Source: Caecitellus pseudoparvulus
Lineage: Eukaryota; Bigyra: Bicosoecida
Assembly: GCA_965644315.1 (NCBI GenBank)
Contig: CBFFRQ010000014.1
Location: forward strand, 1 to 64,000
DNA: 64,000 bases
Direction of reading: 5' to 3'
The position numbers and the translations under genes are program-made. Every line of letters begins with the position of its first letter. Within the stretch, counting starts at the first letter, position 1. Of this stretch, positions 43,436 through 54,219 are shown one piece after another. The notes beneath the pieces were generated by a model. That model saw nothing but the letters and a program-made list of their open reading frames with translations, made no database searches and was not told the DNA's origin.

Positions 43436-46400
43436 ATGCAGCAGCTTGCGCCAGGATCTGATGCGCGCCAGCTGGGGGGCCATCACCACCCAGACAATGG
43501 CAGCCACCACCACCACGGCGAATGGGGGGACTACTCCCCCTCCATGGCCGTGACCATCACCCTAGTCATTAGTTGCGGTGTGTCTGCGCTGGCTTGCTTG
43601 TGGATTTTCTTCACATTCTGGCGGTACAAGGTGTTGCGGAGGTGAGCGGTGCCAAGTGCAGTGCAGCTGCTCGCCTTTGCATTGTGCGCTGGGCACGGCA
43701 CAGCAAGCAGCTGACGCCAGTGCGAGCTGCGTATCAATGACGCATTATGCTTCCCACTCCTCTTCTCGCCCTGTGCTCCCCTTGTTGCGTGCTGGCCTCG
43801 CACCCAGCCCCAGCCGCGAGCCGTGGTGCACTCCTGTGCACCTGATAGTGCGGCACGCACCTTGCCCCCCCCCTCGCCCACAGGCACCCGAATGGCCTGA
43901 TCCTCTTCCGTTCCATCTGTGATCTGGTGTTCTGCGTGGAGGTGGTGGCCAGTCACCTGTTCCACCGGCAGCAGCACTTTCCCCCCGGCTCGGCAGGGGA
44001 CTGCTCCTTCTTCTCCGGCTTCTCGCAGTACTTCGGGCTGGCTGCGGAGCTGTACGTGCTGTTCCTGGCAGTGGATCTGGTCATCTCCGTGCACAACCCC
44101 TTTGCAGACTACCGCTGGAACAGCGTGTGGTACCACGGCATCGTGCACACTGCCAGCGCCGTGGGGGTGGGCCTGATCCTCACGGGGCGCACAGCCGACG
44201 GACTGCCGCTGTACGGCCAGGACAACTACTTGTCCGTGTGCTGGATCCGGCAGTTTGGGCGGGACGGGCAGGTGACGGCGTGGTGGTGGGGCCTCTTCAA
44301 CGTCCCCGTCGGCTGCATCTACCTGTTCATGATCCTCACCTTCCTCCACGTGCGCTCCCGACTGCACAAGGGACTGCCCGCCTCACTCTCAGTGCGCAAG
44401 TCCTCCCTCACCGTGGGCAGCAGCTACCTCTGCGTGTACGCGCTGTACTGGACCCTGGCTGGGGTCTGGTACATGGTGTGTTTCGTGGTGGACCCCCACG
44501 ACCCGCCCCTGCAGTTCCTCCTCATCTTCACCTGCTTCTTCGGCTGCCGTGGCGTCGTGACCATGCTGGTGTGGATGAACACGGACGAGTTTGCCCTCGT
44601 TCGCAAGGCGTGGAGCGCCTCGGCAGCCGCCCGCCGCAGTCACCGCGCCGCCCTGGCGTGGGCACGGGACGCCAGGGAGGCCTCCCTGTCCCAAGGGCCC
44701 AAGTCCGTCCCCAGGCCCCTCGTCTGGGGCGCCAGCCTGCCCAACAGCCTGCCTATCGCCGACTATGCCTCGCTCCTTGATGGTGCGCCACCGATGCCGG
44801 TGGGCAGGGAGGGGGATGAGGAGTCCCCGTGGGCTGGCGTCGCCCCCACTGGCCCCTCCCGTGGCCGTGGTGAGTCGGACACCTCAGCAGCCTCGGAGAG
44901 CACCGTGCTCACGGTGGACCTGGCACGCATGACGCCAGTGGCGGCCGATGCGGCGGCGGCTCGCCAAGCCGAGCTGCGATGGAAAGCTGTCAACGCGCCA
45001 GACCTGCGGCCCTACCTGAACGTCGCACTGCGGAAGGAGATCATTTTCTACACGACGCTTGGCATCCGGGTGGCGGTGGCGGTGTCCCATGCCCGTCGTA
45101 GCGATGCCATGGAGATCCCCCCCGCCGCCAGCCGCCGCATCAAGCACCGCCGCACACGGGAGGGCCACGCTGACGTCACCATCCGCCTTCCCCGCAAGCA
45201 CGAAATCTCCGGGTGGTCGCTGGAGGTGGCGCTGGCTGCCGCGCACGCCGCTGCGCGGGAGGAACACAGGTGGCACGACGCTCTGCACGCGCTGGCGCAC
45301 GACGTGACGGGGGAAGGGGGCCCCCTGTCGCCCCCCCTGCACGGCAAGGCGGGTCCCCCCCCCCAGCGCAGTGTGTCCGACCTGGCACCTGGCGCAGATG
45401 CCAAGGCGCTGGGGGGGAGCGGTGGCGGGCAGGGGGGGGGACAGCCCATGCTGCGGGGCTGGGCAGGCGCATCCCCTGTGCGCCACAGCAGTCTGGGCCG
45501 CAGCAAGCCGTCCGAGCTGGGCATGCGGCAGTTGCTGTGGTTGCTGGAGGGCGGCGGGCCGGGCAGCCAGACGACTCCCCCGACGGCGTCTGACTCGCCG
45601 CGCCTCAGCCCCCACCCCAGCGCCGTGGGCCCTGCTGGCCTGCCTCGTGAGGAAGAGGAGGCTTCCTGGATACCCTGGTGCTCGCCGTTCGACCTGTGCT
45701 GCCCAGCGGACACGCACACCTTCCGCTTCCACGACCTGGCGCCTGACCTCTTTGCCCAGATCCGCGCCGCGTCAGGCGTGTCGGACGAGGACTACATCGG
45801 CGCCCTGGAGCACACGAAGCGCGAGAAGTTCTCAGAGGGCGCCTCGGGCGCCTTCCTCTACTTCTCCTCCGACGAGCGGTTCATCGTGAAGACCATGACG
45901 CAGGAGGAGCGCAGCGTCCTGCTGTCCATCCTACCAGCCTATGCAGCTCACCTACAAGCCTTCCCCGGCTCCACCCTCACGCGGTGGCTGGGCTGCCACA
46001 CCATTGTCATGTATGGCACGGCCATGCACTTCATCGTCATGAAGAATGTCCTCTACACAGGCAGCGTCTCCATCCAGGAGCGCTACGATTTGAAGGGGTC
46101 CTGGGTACAGCGCCACCGCATGCCGCTGGAGCGCGGCGCGCGAACCAGCTGCAGGTACTGCCGGCAGCAGTTCACAGTGGGCGCGGAGCGCTCCGACAAC
46201 ATGTGCCCCTCCCGCCCCAACCGCACCCACGTCGCCAACACGGTGCTGAAGGACAACGACCTGAACCAAAAACTGCACCTGCCGGCAGAGCAGAGCCAGG
46301 CACTGGGCAGGCAGCTCATTGAGGACGTGTCCTTCCTGGCCAAGTGCGGCATCATGGACTACTCCCTCCTCGTGGGCGTGCACCGCTCTCGCTTCCGCCT

Positions 46401-47457
46401 CACCCACGCCCCAGACGCCACGCCCCAGCACCGGCCGGCCGCGGCAGGGCACGGGGAACACACCTCAGCACCGGCCACACCCGTGCCCAAGTATGACGAG
46501 GCGGCCCGCACCTCAGCCCGCGCCGTGTCTCACCACCTGGACGCCGAGCGCGCGGCCCGTCTGGGTCACTGCCTCGTGCAGGAGTCACGGGCCATGCCGG
46601 CGTGGGGCTTAACGGCTGAGGGCTTGGAGCACCCCACCCTGGACCCTGATGCAAACCCAGACGGGGCTCCCCCTTCCCGGCCCTCCTGGAGCCTGCAAAG
46701 CGAGCAGGGCATGCCGGCAGCGCAGGGGGTGCACGGTACCCCCCTGTCCCCCAGCAAACCCAGTCCGGTGGCGGTGCCGGCCTCGCCCGGCGGCACAGTG
46801 CTGGGGGCGCTGGGCCCACCACCCGCTACGCGCCGGGCACCCCCGGGCCCCTCTTCCCTGTCCCGTGAGACGGCCGGTCTGCGGCCGGTGACGTCACACG
46901 GCTCCCTGGCCACCCTCACCTCCGCCGATCCGGGCGGGGGTGTGTACGTGGAGGAGGGGGGGCAGGCCCACCTGGCCAGGGCCCGTAGCCTCTCCCGCGG
47001 CAGCACGGGGACCTCCCCCATCGTGCCTCTCCGGCGAACAGGCTCCATGGGGCGACTAGAGGGCTCCTCAAACCGCCAGGCACACATGCCTCTGCTCTCG
47101 CTGGACAGTGCCAGCGGCAGCAGGGGGGTGGGAGGGGGGGGCTCGGGGGGCAACTTGGCCCACCTCCCGCTAGGCAGCGCCCCCGGGGACATTGGACTGC
47201 GGGCTGCCGTGATAGAAGCCCCCAGCGTGTACTACATCGGGCTCATTGACATTTTGCAGCGCTTCACGTGGCGCAAATGGCTGGAGCGTGCTGCCAAGAC
47301 CACCCTGCTCATGCGTCCGTCAGCTGGCGTGTCGGCAGTGCCCCCCGACCAGTACGCAGCACGCTTCCGGGCTCGCGTCGTGTCTCAACTCCTGCATGGT
47401 TTCGTGGACGGTGAAGTGCACCCTGACCATGCGCTGTACGCGCCGTACCTGCAGTAG
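43436..47457 (+). CDS. Seven-transmembrane receptor fused to phosphatidylinositol-phosphate kinase (GPCR-PIPK)
   Basis: Exons 43436-43641 and 43884-47457 (242-nt intron, phase 2) give 1259 aa. A short His-rich N-terminus (GGHHHPDNGSHHHHGEW) precedes TM1 (AVTITLVISCGVSALACLWI); splicing restores YKVLRR-HPNGLILFRSICDLV, and further hydrophobic segments complete about seven helices by residue ~300. After a charged Pro/Gly-rich linker, the PIP-kinase domain spans about 678 to the end: GASGAFLYFSSDERFIVKTM (ATP-binding Lys), YDLKGSWVQRHR, DNDLNQKLHL, FLAKCGIMDYSLLVG (catalytic Asp), and YYIGLIDILQRFTWRKWLE. A CRYC...C insertion sits after YDLKGS, and a long low-complexity insert precedes the last motif. 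This is the receptor-PIPK architecture known in Dictyostelium (RpkA) and oomycetes. It should act at a membrane to make PIP2-type lipids; the ligand is unknown. The start codon is uncertain. Confidence 0.9.
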
Positions 47458-47660
47458 GCAGGGGCGCCACACTGCCGCACGACGTGCCCAAAAACCCCTA
47501 CGCAAGTTCGCCCAGCACGAATACATGTCCTTTCCCTTGCCCGCTTTGGCGCGAGGCTGTCTCTGGCTCAGCTTGCTCGACGCCAGCCCACTTGTGGTGT
47601 TGGTGTGGTGAAAACCAGCGAAGCTCTGCCCAAGGCGAGAGCCCTTCAGCTGCTCGGACA

Positions 47661-48461
47661 ATGGCTGCAGCAACCGTGCTGAATGGCATGCTGGCAGCAC
47701 CCAGCCAAGATGCACTGAAGCAGTTTCTCAATGTTGTCTTTCGATCGCGCGATGCGGTGGACGAGGTGCGTGGGCGGCTGCTGCAGTGCACTTGGAGCAA
47801 CTTCCGCACTCCAGCCAAGCTTGTGCAGGTTGCGGTTGACGAGGTCAAGGCAACATTTTCACTGGAGGATGACGCTGCTGCAACAAGGGTGAGCCTTGCA
47901 ACACATGCTCGGCACGCGAACCACTGGCTACGCACGACACGGCATGGCGGCTGGCTCGGCCTGCACAGCTCGTTCAAGCCACGGCCGCACTGTTGAAGGG
48001 CATCGTCTTCCACTCAGCTGACTTGCACTCAGCAGAAGACATTGCGGGCATGGTGTCTGATAAAGTTGACACCCGCTTGCGGGGCTTGCTGGGCAAGGTG
48101 CGACCAGCTGCTGCTGGGGTCCATAGCCACTGCTCCTCGCTCACCAGAAACGCGGCGCCTCACGCAGATCATCTCCCAGCGCCTGGGCATCTGGCGAGCA
48201 GCGGCGGCATCCTCCTCCATCAGCCCGCCCAAGTTCGTCAGCGCTGATTGGCGTGTGGACATCAAGGCCTCTGCCGCCGATGTGCAGCGCACTGCGGAGC
48301 CCAGTGTGCTGCTGAACCTACAGGTGCAGCGCAACGCGAGCGAGGCAGGGCACATGCCCGGAGTGGACACCGTCACGGCAGAGCTGTCTGCCCCCGCCCT
48401 AGCGACCTTGCTGGAAGGCTTGCACAAGATCCGAGACCAGCTCAAGAGCGCCAGCCAGTGA
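47661..48461 (+). CDS. COMM-domain (COMMD) protein
   Basis: Exons 47661-47888, 47969-48097 and 48168-48461 give 216 aa; introns 80 and 70 nt, both phase 0. The N-terminal helical domain (LKQFLNVVFRSRDAVDEVR) and C-terminal COMM domain (FVSADWRVDIKASAADVQ, PSVLLNLQVQ, LSAPALATLLEGLHKIRDQL) match the size and order of COMMD proteins. The tryptophan in ADWRVD and the Leu-rich terminal helix are the clearest marks. COMMDs form a ring in the Commander complex (with CCDC22/CCDC93), which recycles membrane cargo from endosomes. Which of the ten paralogs it corresponds to cannot be decided by eye. The second intron's acceptor was chosen because it alone keeps phase and gives the usual 70-nt length. 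Confidence 0.82.
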
Positions 48462-48771
48462 CGCTGGCTCAGGTGCAGTTCAGGCGGGGAGCTGGTGATG
48501 CGTCGCAGCTGTGTCTTTTGCGTGCGAACTTGCTGCCTGCTTGGACCTGCTCACCACCCCACGCCAGCTCCTGCAATAGCTGCAGAGCGAGCTGGCCGTG
48601 CCGCCTGCATGACAGGCAGGCGCAGAGACCAAAACTCCTCGGCTTGCTGCACTGCGCAGCCCGCTGGCAGAGTTCCCTTACGATCTCGTTGTGGTGTTTG
48701 CACTGCGGAAGCTGCAGCTTGAATGCACTGCGCCAACCTCGGCGGCGTTTCACCTCCGTTTCACACACCGC
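48462..48771. other. Intergenic region, COMMD to TPR gene
   Basis: These 310 bp contain no supported gene or clear promoter element. The TPR frame is open back to 48691 but only from a GTG. Confidence 0.3.
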
Positions 48772-49431
48772 ATGGCGAGCGCAGAGGCCACAGAGCCCAC
48801 CCCCTTGGAGAAGGCCAGAGCGCTGAAGGCAGAAGGAAACCAGCACTTCAAAGCACAAAAGTACTTCCAAGCCCTGCAATCCTACCAGCATGCGATCAAG
48901 CTTCTGGAGGGCCGGAGTGGCAGGCTGGTACTGTCAGGCTCCACTGACCTGCGCAAAACTGTCTACAGCAACGCTGCAACCGCTTGCATGAAGTTGCACG
49001 ACGCACAGGAGATTGACAGGAAAGGCTACGCTGCTTCTGCCCTGGACTACGCAGAGCAGGCGGTGCAAATCGACTTTGCCCACGCCAAAGCCCAGTACTC
49101 GCTTGCTCGAGCCCGACACGCTATGGGCTTGCGTGACATGGCAGTGTATGGGCTGATCGAGGCGGTGCAGGATCTCCCGCACGAGAATCTGGAGAGTGCG
49201 CACTCAATGCTCAAGCTGGCTTCGCAATTGGCGAAGAAGGAGTATACCGGCACGAAGCTGGAGGAGGTGCTGGCGGAGGTGGAAGCTGAACGAGCATTCG
49301 TTGCCGAACGACTGACGGAATCTGAGTCAGAGCCCGAGTCAGAGGCTGAGGCAGAGGCTGAGGCTGAGGCTGAGGCTCAAGCGGGGGATGAAGTAGAGGC
49401 AGAGGCAGAGGCAGAGGCTGGTGCAGGGTAG
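48772..49431 (+). CDS. TPR protein with possible Hsp90/Hsp70 carboxylate clamp and Glu-Ala tail
   Basis: A single exon of 219 aa. Three tetratricopeptide repeats occupy about residues 13-145: ALKAEGNQHFKAQKYFQALQ, TVYSNAATACMKLHDAQE...YAASALDYAEQAVQID, and AHAKAQYSLARARHAMGLRD. Lys and Asn in KAEGNQHF, Asn in YSNAATAC, and Lys and Arg in KAQYSLARAR sit where carboxylate-clamp TPR domains hold the C-terminal EEVD of Hsp90 or Hsp70, so a co-chaperone role is plausible. A charged helix (EEVLAEVEAERAFVAERL) follows, and the last ~40 residues are almost pure Glu/Ala. No peptidyl-prolyl isomerase or J domain is present, so the partner is inferred only. Confidence 0.85.
   Translation: MASAEATEPTPLEKARALKAEGNQHFKAQKYFQALQSYQHAIKLLEGRSGRLVLSGSTDLRKTVYSNAATACMKLHDAQEIDRKGYAASALDYAEQAVQIDFAHAKAQYSLARARHAMGLRDMAVYGLIEAVQDLPHENLESAHSMLKLASQLAKKEYTGTKLEEVLAEVEAERAFVAERLTESESEPESEAEAEAEAEAEAQAGDEVEAEAEAEAGAG
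49340..49421 (+). repeat. Imperfect GAGGCT/GAGGCA hexanucleotide repeat encoding Glu-Ala
   Basis: Two blocks (about 49340-49378 and 49396-49421) of GAGGCT/GAGGCA units, separated by a short GGGGATGAAGTA interruption, encode the acidic Glu-Ala tail of the TPR protein. Length variation between strains would be expected. Confidence 0.85.
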
Positions 49432-49837
49432 GTGCGCGGCAGCCTCTCAGTCGCCACAGGGTGGAGACCACTCCCCAGCCTAATGTCGCCGTCATCAGAT
49501 GGGGCTGTACTGCCCTTTCCGCAAAGGGCCGTCCTTGACGTCCGTGTGCTGTGGCGCAAAGTCGCACCAGAGCTGCGGAGAATGCGCTCCCAGGCCAGAC
49601 CTTCAGCAGCGCCTCACACTTGAGACTGGCATGGCAGCGGAGCAGCAAGCACACAACTGAAATGAACACCTCCTCCACACATCCCTGAAACGTTGGGGTA
49701 TGTTGTGTGTTTGGTGCAAGGCTGAGTCTCCCAGTGCCCGCGCCCGCGCGCTCAAGCTCCGAGCCTAGCAACCCCGTCCGCCCGCAGGAGACAAGGGGTG
49801 AGGTTAAACTCACACGCTGGAAGAAGAGAATCAAGTT
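49432..49837. promoter_or_regulatory. Intergenic region, TPR gene to coiled-coil gene
   Basis: 406 bp without a supported gene. No TATA-like or repeated element stands out. The interval should include the 3' end of the TPR transcript and the promoter of the downstream gene. Confidence 0.3.
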
Positions 49838-52581
49838 ATGCAAGTGTCCAAGAGCGCTGCCATCCTCGGGGAAGATGCGGAGCGCCTGTCGGGGTGTCGC
49901 TTTGATGCGGAGGCTCACGAGCGGCTTGCGCTGAGTCTGGAAAACTTTGACCCAGACGCACAGGAGGAGCCGTTCCTGACCTCTCCCCGGAGCCTGGAAG
50001 CATGTCTCAGACAGGGCATAACCCCTCAAGACCTCGTCCGCAGGTGTGTTCGCCCCTGCTCTGGTGCTGGGCGGTCCGACCTGGAAGTTGGCGGGACGGT
50101 GTCAATTTCCGCACTGCACCCGGCGCAGCTCCAGACCGCCAGGCACCACCTGAAGACCCTTCCGCCCCCGCAGGCCCTTTGAGTACTATGTCCGGGGAAA
50201 TGAGCCACGTCTCAGGTCACAGCTGCGAGCAGAACGAGCTGAGCGCCGTCGGCAACGTGCGTGTGGCGGCGCTGTGCTGGTGTCGCGGCACAAGTTTCGG
50301 CACGTGCACAACCCATACGCACGCGTACCCTGCTGTACGAAACCCCACAGAGCGCATGTACAGCACAATGGACGAACGAGATGCCATCATTTCCGAGGCT
50401 AGCCCCCTGCTGGTGCTCATGGAGGAGCAGCAGCGCAATCGCCACGCACTCGGCAACGCAGCATCGCAGGCGGCAGCAGCAGTCAAGGCGCGCGAAGAGG
50501 CAGCCATGCAGAAAACGCTCGCCCGCCAAGCAGGCGAACTCCAAGCAGCCCTGACAACTGCCATGCTGCAGGAGGCGGCAACGGCCCGTGCGGCCGAGGT
50601 GGAGGCCAAGGCGGAAGCTGCGCGGCAAGCAGACGCGAAACGCCGCCGGCAGGCCGCAAACGCGTCTGCCGCGCACAAACGCGCGATGGAAAGCAAACGA
50701 GCTGCCGCACAGGCAGCCGCCGAGCGGCGTGCTGCCGAGGAACAGGCTCTCTTGCAGCGAAAGCTTCAGCGGCAGGCAGAGGAGGAGGAGGCTGCCGCCG
50801 CCGCCGCGCGCAAAGCGGCCGCTGCAAGGGAACGCGAGTTACAAGCGAAACGCAAGGCAGCAGAAGACGCCGCTGCAGAGCGCCATGCAGCACTCGCAGC
50901 GGCTGCAGAGGCGAAAGAGCGCGAAATCGCGGAACGCGAAGCGGCCAGGCAGGCTGCGAAACGCAGGGAGGCTGCAGCTGCAAAAGCCGCACGAAATGCT
51001 GAGCGCCGGGCAGCCGAGAAGCGCATTCGGGCTGTTCGCCAGGCGGCTGCCGAAGCCGAAACACAGCGACGGCGTGGCATTGAACGGCGGAGTCAGCAGG
51101 CTGAGGAGCGCTTGGGTGCGTGGAAGACTGAGCGGCAGCGAGCCTTGCGCCGGCGTGCTCGGCAGGCAGCAGAGGCAGAGGCGAAACGCAAGGCAGCCCT
51201 TGCAGCTACAGAGCAGCGAGCGGCCGAGTGGCGACGCAGCGTCGCAGAAGCAACACAGGAAAAGCTGCAGCGGGCTGCTGCCTTCCAGGAGGCTGCTCGG
51301 GAAGCGGCGGCGAAACGTGCTGCGCACAGTCACAAAGACGCACACGTGGCCGCCGTCCGCGCCAGCCACGAGCGTGCCCAGGCTGAGCGCAGGCGGGCCC
51401 TCGTGGAAACCATTGCTGCCAAGGAAGAGCGAGTGGAGGCTGCCCGTGCAGCTGCAGAGCGTGATGCGGCAGAGCGCAGGCAGCTGGCGGCATTGCGGGA
51501 GGAAGAGGCCGCTGCTGCGCTGCTACGCAAGCGGCGCCAAGACGCCTACAAGCGCTTGAAAACTGCGGTGCACCTGGAAAAAGTGGAGCACCGAGCAGAA
51601 GAGCGTCGTATCGCCAAACGGGCAGCATCAGCTGCGCGCGCCAAGGCGGCCGAAGCCATGGAGCGCAAGAAAAACGCCCTGCTGCAGCAACTGACGAGTC
51701 TCAAGGGGGACATACCGGCCATGCAACAGTTCCTGGCAGAGCAGGGTGTCCCGATTTCTCCGACTGCCACGGCTCCCCTTTCTTCGCCTGCACGCCGTGA
51801 ACGTGGCTCGTCAGCCGTTCGACCAGGCTCAGCCAGCCGAGTCAGTCCGAGCAGTGCGCGCACGAAGCAGCGCCCCCACAGCGCAGCCCCCCTCGGAACA
51901 CGCAAGCGAACGCCGACGCCCACATCTGCCGTGAAGTTCCCCCCCCGTGCTGGCACCTGGCGCGTGGGAGGCGGCAAGGTGCACTACAGAACGTACGATG
52001 GCATGACGCAGCCCACGCTGGGCTGGGGCGACGGCTTGCGAGGCGGCCCCCGCAACCGCCACACTGGCACCGGCGCACACTCCTCCCCAGGCCTGCCTGC
52101 ACCCGGGCGCCGCCCCACATCAGCTGGTCCACAGCAGGCATCCCTGCAACCCCCCTCTCTCTCCCTCCCGTGGCTTCAGCGACCCCGTAGCGGAAACGCA
52201 GTTGGCACAGGTTCGCATCGCCGATCAGCAAGGCAGCACCGCAGCGCTGGGTACCTGGCGCACAGAGCAGGTGCCTCAGCGGCAGAAGCCAACCTTCTGG
52301 ACATGGGGCCTGCGCCAGCTGAAGGGGGGGCGGTGTCCACCCGCTGGGCCCCGTATGAGACTGACGTCAGCGCCAAGCAGTACCCTCTCGACACTGCCCA
52401 GCTGGCAGACCCCACCACCCGCATCTCAGCGAAGGCTCAGCACCTAGCACGGCAGCGGCCCACTTCAGGGCCCACAATCACACAGGCCCATGCCTTGGCT
52501 GCTCTGAAGTCTGCCGAGGCAGGGCAGGGGGCTGCCGGGTCAGAACAGCAAGCTGCGGTGGAGTCAGCTGCCAGCCGGTGA
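49838..52581 (+). CDS. Long Ala/Arg/Glu-rich coiled-coil protein with N-terminal SLEAC...GI signature
   Basis: Exons 49838-50043, 50174-50256 and 50351-52581 give 839 aa; introns 130 and 94 nt. The joined N-terminus reads SPRSLEACLRQGITPQDLVR, then PFEYYVRGNEPRLRSQLRAE, then RRRQ. From memory, this SLEACxxxGIxPxxL signature starts many coiled-coil proteins of flagellated protists; I cannot check that here. Residues about 110-570 are a nearly continuous Ala/Arg/Glu/Lys helix (repeated AERRAAEEQALLQRKLQRQA-like segments), probably a long coiled coil or single alpha-helix. The C-terminal 270 residues are Ser/Pro/Arg-rich, with GTWRVGGGKVHYRTYDGM a possible short conserved element. An axonemal or cytoskeletal role is inferred from signature and shape only. 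Confidence 0.75.
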
Positions 52582-52807
52582 CTCAGGTGCGGCTGCGATT
52601 GAGGTGACAAGACAGTGGGTGTCTGCAGGTCACGTTTTATTGAGGCGATGGAAGCCGCAGGCACGCACGTTGGGGGTATGCGTGGAGCGTGCTCGCCTCA
52701 GAGCAACAGCAAACAAGCAGAAGAGAGCCAGTCAAAACAGAAACAACCTGGGCAAGGGGGGAAAGCTTCGCAGTGGTTTTTCCTAGCGTGCACCAGGTAG
52801 CATTTGC

Positions 52808-54163
52808 ATGGCAGCAATCAGTCACGCGCCCCGCTTGGGGCCTGCCGAGCTTCGCTCTGAAGAAGAAGCTGATGATGTGGAGCTCCTGGAGGCGGCGAGG
52901 GAACCGATTTCCGCATCGCAACCTTCGCCTCCATGGTACACCCGCCTGCTGGGCTTAGGACTCATTGCTGCCTCTGCTGTTGTCTTCTCCATCATGAGTC
53001 TCCTTGTGAACATCGCTGCTCACTCCTTCCCAACCTTCCAGGCAAGTTGCTTGGTTGTCTCCAGTCTGCGCTGGTCCTCACACTTCCGTCTGCCGCTACT
53101 TTCCCGCGAGCCACAGATCACCCTGGTGCGCTTCGGGGTTCAAACAGCTATCAGTGGGGTGTTTGCGCTGCGCGCTCTGGGCTGGAACCTGTCCTCTTGG
53201 GTTCCACGCCACCAGCGCATTTTCATGGCCAGTCGTGCCGGCTTCGGCACGTTCGCGGTGCGTTGGAGCCCGCCCCGCAACGCCCCCCCCCCACACTCCC
53301 AACCCCCCTCCTCGCCATGACCGCAGATGGTGTGTGCATTCTGGGCTTTGACGCACCTGCCGCTGTCTGAGGCCACAGTCATCGTTTTCACCTCCTCCGT
53401 GTGGACAGCCGCCGCGGCCGGCCTGCTGTTGAAGGAGCCCTTTGGACCCCCCCAAGTGGCCGCTGCAGCCATTAGCCTGGGGGGCGTGATCATGGTGGCG
53501 CGCCCTGCCTTTCTCTTTGGCAGTGCAGCCGGTGAAGATGGAGCCAACCCCGCTGCTGCCGCTGGGGCAGGGGCGTCGCTGGGGGGTGCTTCCTTCACCG
53601 CGAGCCGCCCCTTCGCGCTGGTCACGGGCTGCCTGTCTGCACTGACAGCTGCAGGGGCGTACCTTTCCATCCGGAAACTAGGGGGCGTGAACACCATGGC
53701 CGTCGTTTTCTTTTACGGCATTGTGGGGGTCCTTGCCTCCGTCGTCATGCTGTTCTCGCTGCAGGCATGGGCGCCCTTGGGGAGTGTCGCGGACGGCGCA
53801 CTGCTGCTGGGCATCGGAGTGCTAGGGGCGCTGGGGCAGTGGCTCATGAACGCAGGGTTTCAGCGGGAAAATGCGGGCATTGGTTCGCTCATGCGCAACG
53901 TGGACATCGTGTGCGCTTTCGTGTGGCAAGTGACCATTCTGCAGGAACCCGTGTCGGCTTGGTCTCTCGGCGGCGCAGCGGCGGTGCTGGTTGGGACTGC
54001 CACAATTGCTGTGCTCAAGGCTCGAGCCAAGCCAGATGAAGCGCGAAGCTCACTGCCGCCCAGTACTCCTGCTTGTGAACACGAACGACAAGGAGACATT
54101 GAGATGGCACGGCTTGTGGCACCGTCGCCGGATCATGCGACCCCACCTGCATCACGCAAATGA
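52808..54163 (+). CDS. EamA/DMT-superfamily transporter (SLC35G-like)
   Basis: Exons 52808-53041, 53117-53257 and 53327-54163 give 403 aa. An acidic cytosolic N-terminus precedes about ten hydrophobic helices: LGLGLIASAVVFSIMSLLV (with an extra Ala after IA in the sequence), the pair ending GFGTFAMVCAFWALTHLPLS, EATVIVFTSSVWTAAAAGLL, AAAISLGGVIMVA, then after a Gly/Ala-rich loop a second half with AGAYLSIRKLG, TMAVVFFYGIVGVLAS and NVDIVCAFVWQVTILQEPVS. Two EamA halves, with LPLSEATVIVFTS and a matching NVDIVCAFVWQ...LQEP in the second, are typical of drug/metabolite transporters near SLC35G. Substrate unknown. The first intron has a GC-AG boundary (CAG|GCAAGT...CACAG); the second is an ordinary 69-nt GTGCGT intron. 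The stop is 56 bp from the convergent giant gene's stop. Confidence 0.87.
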
Positions 54164-54219
54164 CTTACGCAAGCACGGCCTCAATGCGCAATGTACATGT
54201 ATTGATAAATTCACTTTGG

